Source: Desmodesmus armatus (Eukaryota > Chlorophyta > Chlorophyceae > Sphaeropleales > Scenedesmaceae). Taken from it: 64,000 nt of DNA. The stretch's first letter is position 1, and each line of letters starts with the position of its first letter. Positions 36,408-47,610 of the stretch are shown here, in pieces. The position numbers were made by a program, and so were the translations under genes. The notes under the pieces were generated by a model. It made no database searches. It saw only the letters and a program-made list of their open reading frames with translations, and was not told the DNA's origin. The stretch is taken from NCBI GenBank assembly GCA_007449985.2, contig VIIQ02000323.1, positions 1 to 64,000 of the forward strand, in the 5' to 3' direction.

Positions 36408-36572
36408 GGCGGAAATGCCCAGTCAGCCATCCACACAGCCGCAGGACCATCATCATCACCACCGCCAGCAACAGCAGCACCAGCAGCATGGGCAACAGCA
36501 GCAGCACCAGCCCCAGCAGCAGCAACAACAACAACAACACCAGCACCAGCAGCACTTTTCACCGCCCCATCC

Positions 36573-36604
<32 letters not shown>

Positions 36605-36859
36605 TCCACAGCATGTCTCCCACCCTTTCTCCACGGCAACAGCATCCCCAGGGGGGTTCCTCTGCCATCAGTACCCCCCAGCACTGCCCCCCCTCTGTGG
36701 GGTCACCTGCTGGCAGCACAGCACAGCACAGCACGACCACCCCCCTGGGGCACAGCACAGCACACACCCCTCACGGCTACCCAGGAAGCGGGGACTACAG
36801 GGGTGGTGGGGGCCACATGGGGGGTAACTGCCACCAGCAGCAGCACCCAGGGCACCACT

Positions 36860-36897
<38 letters not shown>

Positions 36898-38509
36898 GGT
36901 GGGGGCAGCAGGGCCCCTGGCCCCAGTCCCTGTGACAGTAGGAGTGTGAGTCCTGAATTCATGAGGATTGCACAAGGCGCAGAGCTCATGGGCAGCACAG
37001 GTGGGTGGAACATGGGGGGATGGGGGCAAGGACTTGATGGGGGTGTGAGCGATAGAGCTGGGGATAGTGGAGGTGATATGAAATTGCATGGGGCTCACTT
37101 CTCCACAGTCTGGGCTTTCACCTTTCATGTGCATTGGTGGCCCTCACCATCACCACCACCAAAGAAACACCCCTCTCCCGGCCCAACATGTAGACTGCCT
37201 CCCCAAGGCATCAATTCCTTGCTGTGTGGCACAGCCCTTCAGTGAAGCTCGTGCCTCCCCCCCCCCCCCCCCCCCACCCCCACACACCATCAAATGCACA
37301 TGTTTCACATATGCCGTCCCCCCCTCCCCATGCTCCGCAGGCTGCCTCCCCAAGGCCCCCGCCGCCCTGCACAGCCGCACCATCAGCCACGAGCCCAGCT
37401 GCAGCACTGCGAGCACCCCTGTCTACACACCCATCAGCAACATGGGGGGACACCACGGCACTGCTACACCCTTCAGCAGCTGTAGCACCCCCGCTGGCGG
37501 CGGCTACAGCCACCCACCCCACGGCTGTAGCCACACACACAGCACTACAGCCTCCAGCAGCAGCTACCCACACCCCCACGCACACCCGGCGGCTGGTGGC
37601 AGCAGTGCCGCAGCAATGCAGCAGCAGTACGGCAGCAGCGGGCCAGGCGCGGGCCAGTGTCACCCGGGTGACGGCTGCTACCAGGGGGTACGGCCCGACC
37701 TTGGCAGCAATGACGGCAGCAGTGGGCCAGGTGGGCCGGGTGCCTTGGCAAAGCTCAAGGCAATACGGGCCTCAGCTACGGTCGCATCCATTACAGAAAC
37801 GCTCAAGTCCCCGCGCAACTATAACGTCATTTTGGCGCAGCAGCAGGGGGCGAGTGGCAGCAGCAGCAGTAGGAGGGGCAGTAGGGAGCTGAGCGGCAAT
37901 GGCTGCCCTCCTCAGAGGCACCAGCAGTCCCCGCAAGGCTGCACTAACAGCCACACCGCTCACCACTCCCACCACCAGGTGGAGCAGCGCAGTGGGCCAG
38001 GTGCATTGGCTGGGCCAGGGATGCACTCAATGCACCAGCAGCAAATGGAGCAGATGTCACACATGCAGCAGCAGCAGCAGCAGTCGCCAGCACCTTCCCC
38101 CCGCCAGAATGTCCTGACATACAGCAGAGGCCCAGCACAACAGCAGCAGCAGCAGCAGCAGTCAGCCCAGGGCCGTCCTAGTGGGCCAGGTATGCCAGGA
38201 ATTCAGGCGGTGTACATGTCCCTCCACCAGGGCCAACCTGGCCCATCACACGGCCCGGGGCCAAGCCAACAATACGGTCAGCAGGGCTACTGCAGCAGCG
38301 GCAGCTTTGACTGCCAGCAAGGTGTACAGCCAGCATCATCGTGCAGTACACCCCGCCATCAGCAGCAGCAGCAGCAGCAGCAGCTGCCGCCCAAGGGTGC
38401 CCCTCTGATGCAGTCAACCTTTAGTCGCAAAGAATCCGGACATACAGAGTACTACAGTCCCCGTGGCCCAGAGCAGCAACAGCAGCAGCAGGGCCAATGG
38501 CAGTACTAG
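32205..38509 (+). CDS. Coiled-coil protein with long Gln/Ser/Pro/Gly-rich C-terminus (5' end unresolved)
   Basis: Exons: 32205-32449, 33384-33477, 33764-33919, 34546-34614 (or to 34661), 34784-34917, 35113-35243, 36149-37000 and 37341-38509. They sum to 2850 nt with consistent phases. Exons 1-6 are heptad-rich coiled coil: KEKQQKQ, DAAHAEVARQKWLELELTRQ, MQQVVALEKEQQELHTRI, ALQQEIGRLRSK, KKTRQQLASTQQELEAA. Exon 7 starts AQCMEVLHGLLAIRYKV, then is dominated by poly-Gln, His and Ser/Pro repeats. Exon 8 has repeated SGPG motifs, a less biased island ALAKLKAIRASATVASITET and LKSPRNYNVILAQQ, and ends GQWQY. Oddities: an in-frame TGA at 32319-32321, splittable by an intron ending at 32341; a 116-nt alternative to exon 4 would need one extra base; a Gln/Ser-rich frame continues past the stop (38540-38700) in a different phase. 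No catalytic domain recognised; a scaffold or RNA/transcription-associated protein is only a guess. Confidence 0.72.
34026..34195 (+). repeat. Decayed copies of the 3' end of the coiled-coil gene's third exon
   Basis: The copy at 34119-34195 reads CAGCAGGCGGTGGCAATGGA GAGGGAGCAGCAGGAGCTGC...GACAGAATGCAG|GTGCGT against the exon end at 33919. A more decayed copy lies at 34051-34085 (GCATGCACGCATGAGAAGAT GTAGGTGTG). G-tracts separate them. The better copy still encodes an open coiled-coil frame with a donor. Confidence 0.82.
34498..34543. repeat. CTG microsatellite serving as intron 3' end
   Basis: About 15 CTG units run straight into the acceptor CTGCTGCAG|GTTGAG. The trinucleotide run takes the place of a normal pyrimidine tract. 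Confidence 0.9.
35284..35966 (+). repeat. Five decayed tandem copies of the 3' end of the exon ending at 35243
   Basis: Copies at about 35284-35352, 35398-35461, 35529-35606, 35774-35835 and 35892-35966 each follow the exon end GGACGCAGCTGCACACCATT GGACGGCACGACC...GCCCACAGTGCGGGGCAG|GTAGGT. Donors read GTGGGT, GTGGGT, TTGGGT, GTGCAT and GTGGGG (last copy CAAGTGGGG). Spacing is 110-130 bases, except where a small inverted-repeat element interrupts. Confidence 0.9.
35644..35751. mobile_element. 108-bp foldback (MITE-like) element with TGG flanks
   Basis: Left arm CTGTTGCATAAGGCTTACCG CGGGTGCTCAAGGAC and right arm GTCCTTGAGCATCCGGGTTA AGCCTTATGAAACAG are imperfect inverted repeats of about 35 bases around a roughly 38-base A+T-rich centre. 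TGG occurs immediately outside both ends (35641-35643, 35752-35754), consistent with a 3-bp target-site duplication. No coding capacity. It sits inside the exon-edge array. Confidence 0.75.
37190..37232 (+). repeat. Decayed copy of the 5' end of the coiled-coil gene's last exon
   Basis: GACTGCCTCCCCAAGGCATC...TGTGTGGCACAGCCC parallels the last exon start at 37341 (GGCTGCCTCCCCAAGGCCCC...CTGCACAGCCGCA). It is an acceptor-side edge duplication about 150 bases upstream of the real exon. Confidence 0.7.
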
Positions 38510-38558
38510 CAACTGCTAGCACACACCCAACGCCAGTATCCCAGTCGCAACAAGCCAT

Positions 38559-38625
<67 letters not shown>
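38559..38625. repeat. CAG trinucleotide microsatellite, about 22 units
   Basis: A CAG run 50 bases after the coiled-coil gene's stop codon. It is flanked by Gln-rich sense in another frame (HQPQKWDAAAQQQQSQQ). Confidence 0.95.
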
Positions 38626-38627
<2 letters not shown>

Positions 38628-41247
38628 AGCAGGCTACCAGCATCAGCCTCAGAAGTGGGATGCTGCAGCACAGCAGCAGCAGTCACAGCAGAGCAGCAGC
38701 CATCGTAGCATAGTATCTGTCCCTCAACTTGAAGATCCATCTATCTGTGTGCTGTGCAATTCTCTTGGAGGGGCCCTGTTACCTGCAGCCGTCCCTTTGC
38801 AGCAGACTATGCTGGGCGCGGAGGGCAACTCCTCTGCCAGTGTTTGCAACAGAGGGAGCAAGGGTTTAGGGTTAGGGTTGAGGTTATCTTCAACCTTAAC
38901 CGCAACTTGCCCACCCTGGATGCCTGACAGCCACACTGCTGTCTGATGTTGCATGTGAAGCTGGTAACCTCACAGTGTCAGCAGCGGAGCACCTATTGAC
39001 CAGGTGGCCGGTTGTGCGGCAGATGGAGCTTGCCAGCACAGCCACGCTCGAGCATATAACACCTACTTGTGCAGGTTCTGCTAGGCATATTGCACTGCAT
39101 GATGGCATGTGGCCAAGGTTGCAGCGTGTTTGGGGCAGGGTATGGCTTACATGATTTTGATGATCACTGCACAGGTGTCACTGTCAGTCGCCATGCAGCC
39201 ATCAAAGTGTGACCGCTTGGGCGTCACACTTTGCGGCGGCTTCTGGTGATCCTTGCACTGAATGGCACCTGCTGCACAGCACAGTAGCTGTAGCTGGTGG
39301 TTCGGTGGCAGGCTGCACTGTCCGTGACCTGCCATATGCATACACTTGCTGGCGTGTTGCTTTATGCATCGCATTAGTGGCTGTGTTCACATCAGGGTTG
39401 CCTGGTCTGTGAGTATTTTGGTGCTGCCACAACAGCCGCTGTTGCCAGTGCCGCTGTACTACTGGCGGCCAGTGCCAGGTGCTGTTGTGGGCTGTGTCGA
39501 TAGCCGCCGTGCTGTATTGTTGTTGCTGATTTCCTTGTCTGCAGGGTGTGTTGCTGTGCCGACCTGCTCATTATCAAGTCAGAAGTACTGGGATAAGCTA
39601 CTCATCAGTGCTGCTCACGCTGCGGTTGTGGGGTGCTGGCGTGGTGTAAGGCACAACATTCTGGGGTGCCTTTCCTTCACAGTGATGGGCCCTAGGCATG
39701 CAGCAACCGACAGCAGTCAGCACACCAAGCAGGCGCGCAGTCATTGTGCGCCGCACCGGTGTAGCAGCCTGCTAGTAGCAGTAGCACAGTTGTACTGTTG
39801 GCGCAAACGCGTTTCGTGTGTGCATGCATTGCTTGACCCTGTGCCCTGCTGGTTTTGCAATGCTGCGGCATCACTGACTTATGCTGCCGGACAGTGCCTG
39901 TTTCAAAGCAGGCCGGGGGTTGTGGGTGGCGCAGCACTGAGATGGCGTGTGCTCAGCCCACCTCACGCCGTACTATGGCATTGACTGCCGGTACTATGGC
40001 ATCGACTGCCGCGAGCTGGCGGCTTTTTTTTCTGAGTTTGGGTGCTGCCGCACGTCCACCACAGGGTACCCTGCACATGCAAGGACAGCCCCGGTCTGGG
40101 GCCGTGGGAACACGAGCGTCAATTGTCTTGGCCTCGCCAATTTGCAGGAGTTTCACACTCTGTAGTACAGGGCTTTTCACTGAAGTACTTCAGTAAAGTA
40201 GTCAGGGTTTCACCACAATTCACCTGGGGCTTGCCTGCTGGTCACATGGCATTATGCAGGCAGCCCCAGGCATTGCTTTACCGGGCAGCTTTGTGCCTGT
40301 GGGTATGTTGTTGGCGGCCGACCGGGCGGCACTGCCGGCCTTGGCGGCCAAGCGGCCCGGGGTGTGCACACTGATCGTGCCGGCATTGCTTGCTGTTTAT
40401 CCTATAGACAGTTTATGTTCAACGCAGGCTGCGTCCTGCTCTTGTTGTGGACATGCAGCTTTAGTGTAGTGGGGTTGGTGTGTCCCAATGGGTGCATATG
40501 TGTGCCAGAGGCAGGTCCACGCACCCATGCTGTTGTTCATGCTATTGTTATGATCAGTTACTTACTGGGCCTGGCCTGGCCTATCATGCTCAGTGCCACC
40601 CTGGGGGGGGGGCGTGCGTGCAGCATAGTTAAGGGCATGCCGTATCAACTCAACAGGCTTGCTTGCAGGGTTTTGTGCACAGGTTCAAGGTGTACGCCTT
40701 GCTAGAGCCGTGCTTGTGATGGTAAAGTCAGGGCAAGTATTGGCTTCATGGGTTGTTGTGTGAGTGTGACTTACTGTTTTTGTTATGCGTAGCCACATTG
40801 TGACTGTTTTATCTCATACATAGCCACATTGCGACTAGTGGTTCACCAAAGCTCCCTAGACGGAGTCCAACTCTCTGATGATGCACATGCCCAATTGAAT
40901 GGGATTGACCATGCAGCCTGCATCTTCAGTAGGGTCATGCAGGTTTATGCAGAGGGTCATTTGGTGTTGTTGAGTCAGCCTTTCTCCTGGTTTTTTGAGT
41001 GTTATGTAGTGCGCATTTTGCAGTGGCTACCACACTTTCACACGTGTACAAGGATCACACAAGCGACTCCCGACAAGAACCTGGGATAACATCCCTTAGA
41101 TCTTTGGTACTGTACACCCCACTCCCAAAGCAAACCAAGTCACCATACCCATGCCCAAGTTGAGGTGGGGCGGCATTGGAACATGTGTCGTGTGCGGCAT
41201 GGTGTTGCAGCCGGCAATCAATGGCTCCGCCATCATCAGTCACCCCG

Positions 41248-41300
41248 GGTTTAGGGGTTTTAGGGTTTAACCCAAACCCTCAACCCTAAACCCTAAGCCT
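41248..41300. repeat. Head-to-head telomere-like repeat
   Basis: GGGTTTAGGGGTTTTAGGG then TTTAACCCAAACCC and CTCAACCCTAAACCCTAAGC: G-rich units read toward the centre and C-rich units leave it. This polarity is the one expected of two joined chromosome ends, though each arm is only about 25 bases. Confidence 0.85.
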
Positions 41301-42393
41301 AGTAGGCTGCGAAGGCGTTGGTGCTGACCACACACTCTTAGCCTGGCGGCTAGCTGACAAACAACCGGCTGTTTGCGCTGCCTCAACCCCCTTACAATGG
41401 ATAGTTTAGGCTCCTCCATGAGCCGGCCGGTCATGCACTTTTTACTTCAGTTGAACTGGTTGTTGCGCACGTGTCCCATGTAACTCTAATTTGTTGGCGC
41501 CAACCTAGGGCTGGGGGTGGGGGGGGTCGGCCTAGTGGGCTCCAGCCCAGCTTGCACCTCACAGCAGGGCCACAACCACCACCAAGGTGAAGGTGATGCT
41601 GGGTGGCTGACATACTGTAGCCATGTGTGTGGTGTGCCCCACTTCATGGTGGTAACGTGTTGGCGCTGTTGCGGTGGCGCGGCCCTGGTCACTGCTACTC
41701 ATTCAGGGCGCACACAGGAGCACTGCGTGCACGCCGTGGACCGTATTGCAGCATGGACTGTACATGTGTATACATGGCCCCTGCATGTGAACTGTATATG
41801 TGTGAGCTGTGGGCTTCGGGTGCCTGCAGATTTAGCGGATCACAGCCTCCACAGTAAAACTAGGTTGCAAGCCGGTAAGAAAACTATGGCTTTCCACCAG
41901 GACCCCCCCCCCAACTTCATGATGCAGTGGGAGCCTGTACAGATGGGACGAAACTGCTGATCGCGGTCCAATGATTGAAATGCCAGGGACAGTATTTGCG
42001 GGCACATGACAAATCCGCTCCGGCTGCTTTGTGACCGCAGCACACAGCACATGAAGCGCATATTGCCTGCCCATGCAGCCAACAACTGTATTTTCAAGCC
42101 TTGACGCGTTTAAAGTCAACACCGGCTTCTGATCGGCTGCACTCAACATCGCAGTCCTGTCACTGCACACCAGGCAGGTGGGGGACTCAGGAAGGGTTCT
42201 GTGGTGACGCCTGCATGCAGACACGTGCACCCGTCACAACGATCGTGCACGCGTTCTGAAAGTCACAAATTCTGGTCATTTGCTGCATAGCCACTCCAGC
42301 TTTCTGTCTTTTTGAAGAGACTGCTGTCCTGCAGCAGTAGATCACAAGCACAACCGCTGAGAAGTACTTGCTCATTGCGATGCCAACAGCCGA

Positions 42394-43905
42394 ATGAAGA
42401 AAACCACAAACAAGTTCGTAAAGAGGCCTGGTCGCTACAATGCCAGCATCAAAAAGGCGGAACAGCAGTTGGAGCACACAGCAGCAGCACTTGAGCTCAT
42501 ACGGCAGGAGACACAGTGGGTGGTGGAGCGAGAAAAGGTTGGTACGAATGCTCTTAACTTGCCATGAACCTCACTGTGAACGCATCCAGTACCCCTGTTG
42601 CTAGCCCCAGGGGGGTGTGCACATGTGCCGGGCGTGCTTCCCTTACCTGCCTGTTCTCTGCTGCTCCTGCCGATACTGCTTGCTTGGTCCGTTGGCCCGT
42701 CGCTCCGTACAGCTGCTGATCGATTTCATCAGGTGTCAGGAGGAGGTTGAGCAGATCCTGCAGCTGCAGGAGCAGATGATGGCAGGTACGGTTTGGAGGG
42801 GTGGGCTGAACTTGACTGAAGGGGGGCTGGGGCAGTGTGTCTGTGTAATTCAAGGTCGCCAGGTGTTGGCAGAGGATGGCGGGTGTAGATGAGTTGAGGC
42901 AAGGCACAGGCTAGCAAGCAAGCTGTGTGTGCGAGCGCTGTGTTGACACGGGGGGGGGGGGGGGGGGGGATCAGCTTGAGTGCACTTGCATAGCTTGGGC
43001 CAGCCGTGAGGGTGGGTTTTGGGTTGCAATGAACAGTCCAGCAAGCAAGTGGTGTGCATTGGTGTGAACCAGCAGTTGCTACTGAGGCAGGGTGTGTTGC
43101 GGGGAAGGGTCACATAGTGCCGGCACACACATCTTACAACACATAGGTGCTTGCACCAGCAGCAGCATCGCAGCAGCAGCAGCAGCAGCAGCATCGCAGC
43201 AGCAGCAGCAGCATCGCAGCAGCAGCATCGCAGCAGCAGCAGCAGCATCGCAGCAGCAGCATCGCAGCAGCAGCAGCAGCAGCATCGCAGCAGCAGCAGC
43301 AGCAGCAGCATCGCAGCAGCAGCAGCAGCAGCATCGCAGCAGCAGCAGCAGCAGCAGCAGCGGCAGGTGGTGTGGAGTGGGTAAACGTCAATGATACAAG
43401 GCTAGCAGCGCCCGCTTGAGTGCGACACACACAGGGCAGCCGTGCAACAACAAGACAACAACAACACACACAATGCACGGCCGGAGGCATCATCACACCC
43501 CTTGTCACATCTGATTGCTGTCCCTGGTCACATGCGCTACTGCCTTCGCCCTGCTGCTGCTGCTGCTGCTCCCCCCCCCCCCCCCCCCCCCCCCCCGCCA
43601 GACATCAAAGGTCCCCCGACCCTGCAGCTGCTGCTGCCGCGTGTGCGGGTCGCAGTGTGTACGGCCAGGTTTCTGTCAGCAGCTGGAGCACATCCATGGC
43701 AGCTAGGATTGCCGTGGGCCACATCATGGCGGTGCAGGGGATGAGTCCGCAGGAGTGGTGTGCAGCAGGATGCAAATCCTTTGTTGAGATGTCTACATTG
43801 CTTGAGCTTTGCAACCGGGACAGGCAGACACACATGCAGCTGACCGGTGGGGCTTGTGAAGGGGACGCCACCGCACAGGAAGCAGCAGCAAACGTATCTG
43901 ATCCC

Positions 43906-43937
<32 letters not shown>

Positions 43938-46173
43938 TGCTGCAAATGGCAGCAGCGGCGGTGCGGACGCCAACGGCGTCTTAGAGCAGGCAGCAGTAGC
44001 AGCCGCCGCCGCTGCAGCAGCAGCAGCCGCACCAGCACCTGACAACAGCGTCAGCAGCGGAGACGAGGCAGCAGCAGCAGCCGCCACAGCTGCAGCAGCA
44101 GCAGCAGCAGCATCGGCAGCAGCAGCGGCAGCCTTCTCACCATCTTATCAGGGCCCTGATGCTGTGCTGCAACAGCTGGTTGACGCCTCGATCTGCCCTG
44201 TGTATGCAGCTATGTTCCACGCCCCGCAGCCCTACTACGCAGCAGCAGCATGCAACCTCAGCACAGCAGAAGTGGAGATTATGCCACAGCAGCATCTTAT
44301 GCAGGTGGGCAGGCAGGTGTATCGATATGATTTAGATAGCCCTAGACTGTCACTGTCACCTTGTGCTTGCATGGACCCAGCATTCATGGTTGTGATTATC
44401 CACCGTGGTGCATTGCAGCTGCACACCGAATGCGCCCACCAAGCTTTCAAGCAGGGGCGGGTGGAGTGCAGGGAGTAGTGCACAGGCAGATCGCCTGTCT
44501 TGCTGCTGTGTGGTCCAGCATATTTTACATGGGCCTACCGCAGCGTGGCGGGAAAACGGAACCGGCAGATACAAGCCCACAAAGTCAATGACTTGCATCA
44601 TGCGGTTCCGCAGTAGCATGGCTGTGTCCTCACTGGTGCCTTGCATGGCCGTGTGTTCTGTCCCTGCCCTGCCCAGCCCTTTGCCCCGCTGATCAAGCAC
44701 CTGCGGTTGTGATCTGTATGGGTGGTTGGTTGTGCTGGGCGCTTGTGTACATGAACTCCAGCCCAAGCCCTAAGACAGCGTCTTGGCAGAGAGAGACATC
44801 AACTAGTGGCAGTACTGCCCATAGAATGGCTTGACATGGCAAACAGTTTCTGCCCTTGACATTGCTGCCCCGCCTTTCTTCGCCCCCCCCCCCCTCCAGG
44901 TTGTGAGCCGGTTGCAGCTGAGCAGTCATCAGGTGATGCACCTGCGCATTGCCAACACAGAGTTTGTCAGGCTGGCAAGACTCACATCACAGGTGAGGGG
45001 GATGGGGGGGGGGGGGGGGGAGGGGGGGGGGGGGGGTCGCAACTTGCAATGGTTGCATTGAATGCAGCCACTTGCCTGTCCCGTCCGAATGTAGCCTTCA
45101 TATTTGGTGCCCTTCCTCACTGCCTTGGCCCGCAACACAGCACAGCGCAGATCAGCAGAAGCTGGCAACCCTCCTCCCTGCTGCCAAATCCTGCCCTTCA
45201 CAAGGCCGTGTCACCCAGCCTGGGATTTGAATTAGCCTGGAGACGCTGTGTGCTTCTATCAAGATGGTGCGCTTGACTGAGATTCAACATTGCTGGTGTT
45301 GTGATTGCTGCAGGAGGGTAGGAGTTTGGCAGAGCAGGCAGCCAAAATGAGCCTCAGTGAAGTGCTGGACCACCTAGACGACTCACAGCCAGACACAACA
45401 GCAGCAGCAGCAGCAGTAGGCGGCTCAGATGACCCAACACCCTCCAACAGCCGTGCAACAATTCACACAACCAGCAGCAACAGCCACCGACGCTCGCCGC
45501 TGGACAATGCAGCACAAAAGCACGCGGCACGCACAGCAGCAGCTGTCAGTGCAGCGGCAGCGTCAGAGCGCAGCACACAGACAGGAGCTACTGCTGCTGC
45601 TGCTGCTGCTGACTCAGCCAGCGTCGGGCTTGTTGAGGAGTCAGATCACGAGTCTCCTGGCGAGGCGTTGTCTCGTCGGCTTGACCGCTACCTGCGCCAC
45701 ATGCACATACACACAGTGGTGACAGCAATGTGCATCGTCAACACACTCACACCTCGACAGATGGCCACACTCACAGTGGGTGAGTGGTATAACAGGGGCG
45801 GGGGGGGGGGGATGGAAAAGGCGGCAGTGTCTGCTGTAGTGTTGGTGAATTGCATCGTCAACACACTCACGCCACGACAGATGGCCACACTCACAGTGGG
45901 TGAGTGAAAAAGAGGCTGAAGTGGGAGGGGGAGAGGAAGGGAGGGTATGCGTTGCTGTCTGTGCATAATGCAAGGGGCCTGTGCATGTCGTGAGTACTGC
46001 ATGCCGGTGTTATTTGCGGAATCTCCTCCACAGCCGTCCCACAACTGTTCTTGCACGTGCTACGTCCGCTGCTTCAGCGAGCTTCCCGTATGCTGCCAAC
46101 GTCCACGCCCTGGCTGAGGCCTGCATGAACTACAACCCACCACAGCCACCTGCACACCAACACACACAGACAG

Positions 46174-46213
<40 letters not shown>

Positions 46214-46943
46214 CGAGGTGTTGTGGAGTGAGCCTTGGGCGCGTCAGGTTGAGTCACACATGCAGTACAGGAACGCACAGCTGGAGAGACAGGTGGGTGG
46301 GGTGGGGGGTGGGGTGGGGTGGGGGGGAAGAGACGGAGGGGGCGGGGGGGGGGGGGGGGCAAGGAGACCTGTGCTGGCAGTACTTGCAGGAACAAAGGAA
46401 GGCAATTCTGGGGGACAGTGCTGGTGGCTGCGGATAGCTGTGAATGCCCTGCAAGAGGAACGGCAATGCAGAGGGTGCCTACGGGATGATGAAGTGGTCT
46501 AAGGTGGCTGGCTAGTGCCAGGGAAGGCATTCAATCCCTCCAGCTTATTATCCGTGTGGGTTCGTCACAACAAGGCAGTGTGCACCCACCTACCTCTGGG
46601 TGTTGGGGTTTAGGGGTGGGCATTGCCATCGTTCTCAGTGGTTGCATCAGCCCCGGTATGTGACTGAAATTAGTGATGGTGGGCACTGCTCGTCACTGTT
46701 CCCAATCATTGTATTGGTATGCGTTCTGCACTGCACTGTGCAGTGGATCCAGTCTGCTAGCAGTCAACCCCCTCATGAAGTGATCAATTGCAGCCATGGC
46801 TGTGGTGCAAGGACCATACTGCATGTGCTGCCTCCGCTGACACTCCTGCCCTTGTGTAATGCTGCTGCGTGCTGCTGCTGTCCCTGCAGGTGGTTGAGTG
46901 GTGGCGCCACAACGGGATGAGTGAGCAGTACCTGCGCATGTGA
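42394..46943 (+). CDS. Unknown coiled-coil protein, paralogue B (intact, seven exons)
   Basis: Exons: 42394-42537, 42713-42785, 43628-44304, 44900-44992, 45314-45779, 46078-46292 and 46890-46943. Total 1722 nt (573 aa); all phases fit and agree with paralogue A. The start ATG follows a short out-of-frame ATG. The first 72 residues (KRPGRYNASIKKAEQQLEHT, QETQWVVEREK, DFIRCQEEVEQILQLQEQMM) form a charged, heptad-like helix. Then come ARIAVGHIMAVQGMSPQEW, three poly-Ala blocks, the conserved ICPVYAAMFHAPQPYYAAA, RLQLSSHQVMHLRIANTEF, a block LDRYLRHMHIHTVVTAM plus IVNTLTPRQMATL, FPYAANVHALAEACMNYN, a Gln run, and the C-terminus VVEWWRHNGMSEQYLRM. No known domain recognised. A basic N-terminus before a coiled coil could suggest a divergent bZIP-like regulator, but the bZIP basic-region signature is not visible. 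It lies head-to-head with paralogue A about 13 kb away. Confidence 0.85.
43150..43367. repeat. CAG array regularly interrupted by CATCG (intron 2 of paralogue B)
   Basis: Runs of 2-8 CAG units are separated about a dozen times by CATCG, giving blocks of the form (CAG)nCATCG. The array ends in a CAG run and CGGCAG. It lies in the intron upstream of exon 3; no frame crosses usefully into neighbouring exons. Confidence 0.92.
45848..45906 (+). repeat. Copy of the 3' end of paralogue B exon 5 with its donor
   Basis: TGCATCGTCAACACACTCAC GCCACGACAGATGGCCACAC TCACAGTGGGTGAGTG is nearly identical to the exon 5 end at 45731-45786, 120 bases upstream. The donor GTGAGT is intact, so splicing from it instead would insert about 40 residues plus intron-derived sequence. 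Confidence 0.9.
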
Positions 46944-46984
46944 CAGGATTTGAACCCCAGACCTGCAACGTCACTTCTGGTGCC

Positions 46985-47067
46985 GGCGCTGGTGCTGGCA
47001 CTGGCACTGGCGCTGGCGCTGGTGTGTCACTGGCGCTGGCGCTGGTGTGTCAGCACCAGCGCCAGTG
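46985..47067 (+). repeat. CTGGCG/CTGGTG tandem units ending in a perfect hairpin
   Basis: Six-base units (CTGGCA, CTGGCG, CTGGTG) repeat about ten times. The right end forms CTGGCGCTGGTG (47036-47047), a TGTCAG loop, and CACCAGCGCCAG (47054-47065): a perfect 12-bp stem. It starts about 40 bases after the paralogue B stop codon, so it is probably in the 3' UTR. Confidence 0.85.
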
Positions 47068-47547
47068 CTGTCGTATCAGCCCGGTATGCATGGAGGCGGA
47101 AGTCAGGAAAGGCTGAAGTCCATTGACGCATGTGACTCGTGGTGGTGGTGGGGGGGGGGGTGATTCATGGTGTTGGGAAGTGAGGTATTCGTATTGCAGG
47201 CGAAATTCATTTTGAAGGCGACGAGGTACAACTAGATCACGTCATCATGGGCTGAAGGGGCCTCGAACTGGCCACCACATCTTGTATGCAGTTTTGGCTG
47301 CTGTGTTCACCCTCATGTAGAGGACAGTGTCCTCTGGCAGGAGCTAGAAACTACTGAGGTGCATGCAATGCATGCCCGGGGTGTGTGTGGTGGTGTTGTA
47401 GGGGAGGGTGCCACCCTCCCTCGGAGGTTAGCGGCTTGGATTGTGGCAGTCCTCTGCGCCTGCAGGGGGTCACGGTGTGCCGGTCATTATGCATCAGAGA
47501 AAGGCTGGGCGCACCCTCGCCCTGTCCACCTGACAGGGTGTGTTGAA

Positions 47548-47610
47548 CACACAATATACTGTTACTGTTACTGTTACATGGTTCAGGCTGAGCCTGAACA
47601 CCCCGTACAC
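47548..47610 (-). repeat. Dispersed palindromic element, inverted copy
   Basis: ACTGTTACTGTTACTGTTAC ATGGTTCAGGCTGAGCCTGA ACACCCCGTAC is the reverse complement of the element at 19686-19745, with a few differences. GGTTCAGGCT/AGCCTGAAC makes a palindrome with a one-base loop. Confidence 0.75.

Larger units (their letters stand above)
38510..42393. other. Gene-poor stretch, G+T-rich plus strand, before paralogue B
   Basis: About 3.9 kb. It opens with a Gln/Ser-rich segment around a CAG run (38559-38625) that may be the out-of-frame continuation or 3' UTR of the preceding gene. A telomere-like GGGTTTAGGGTTAGGG lies at 38864-38880. From 38950 to about 41250 the plus strand is G+T-rich, with no recognisable domain in frames such as 39346-39984. 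A head-to-head telomere-like repeat lies at 41248-41300. The last 400 bases are ordinary in composition and probably include the paralogue B promoter. Confidence 0.5.

Noticed and set aside
43150..43367. CRISPR-like regular array of short repeats and spacers
   Set aside because: The spacers are themselves CAG units and the locus is eukaryotic; it is an interrupted trinucleotide repeat.
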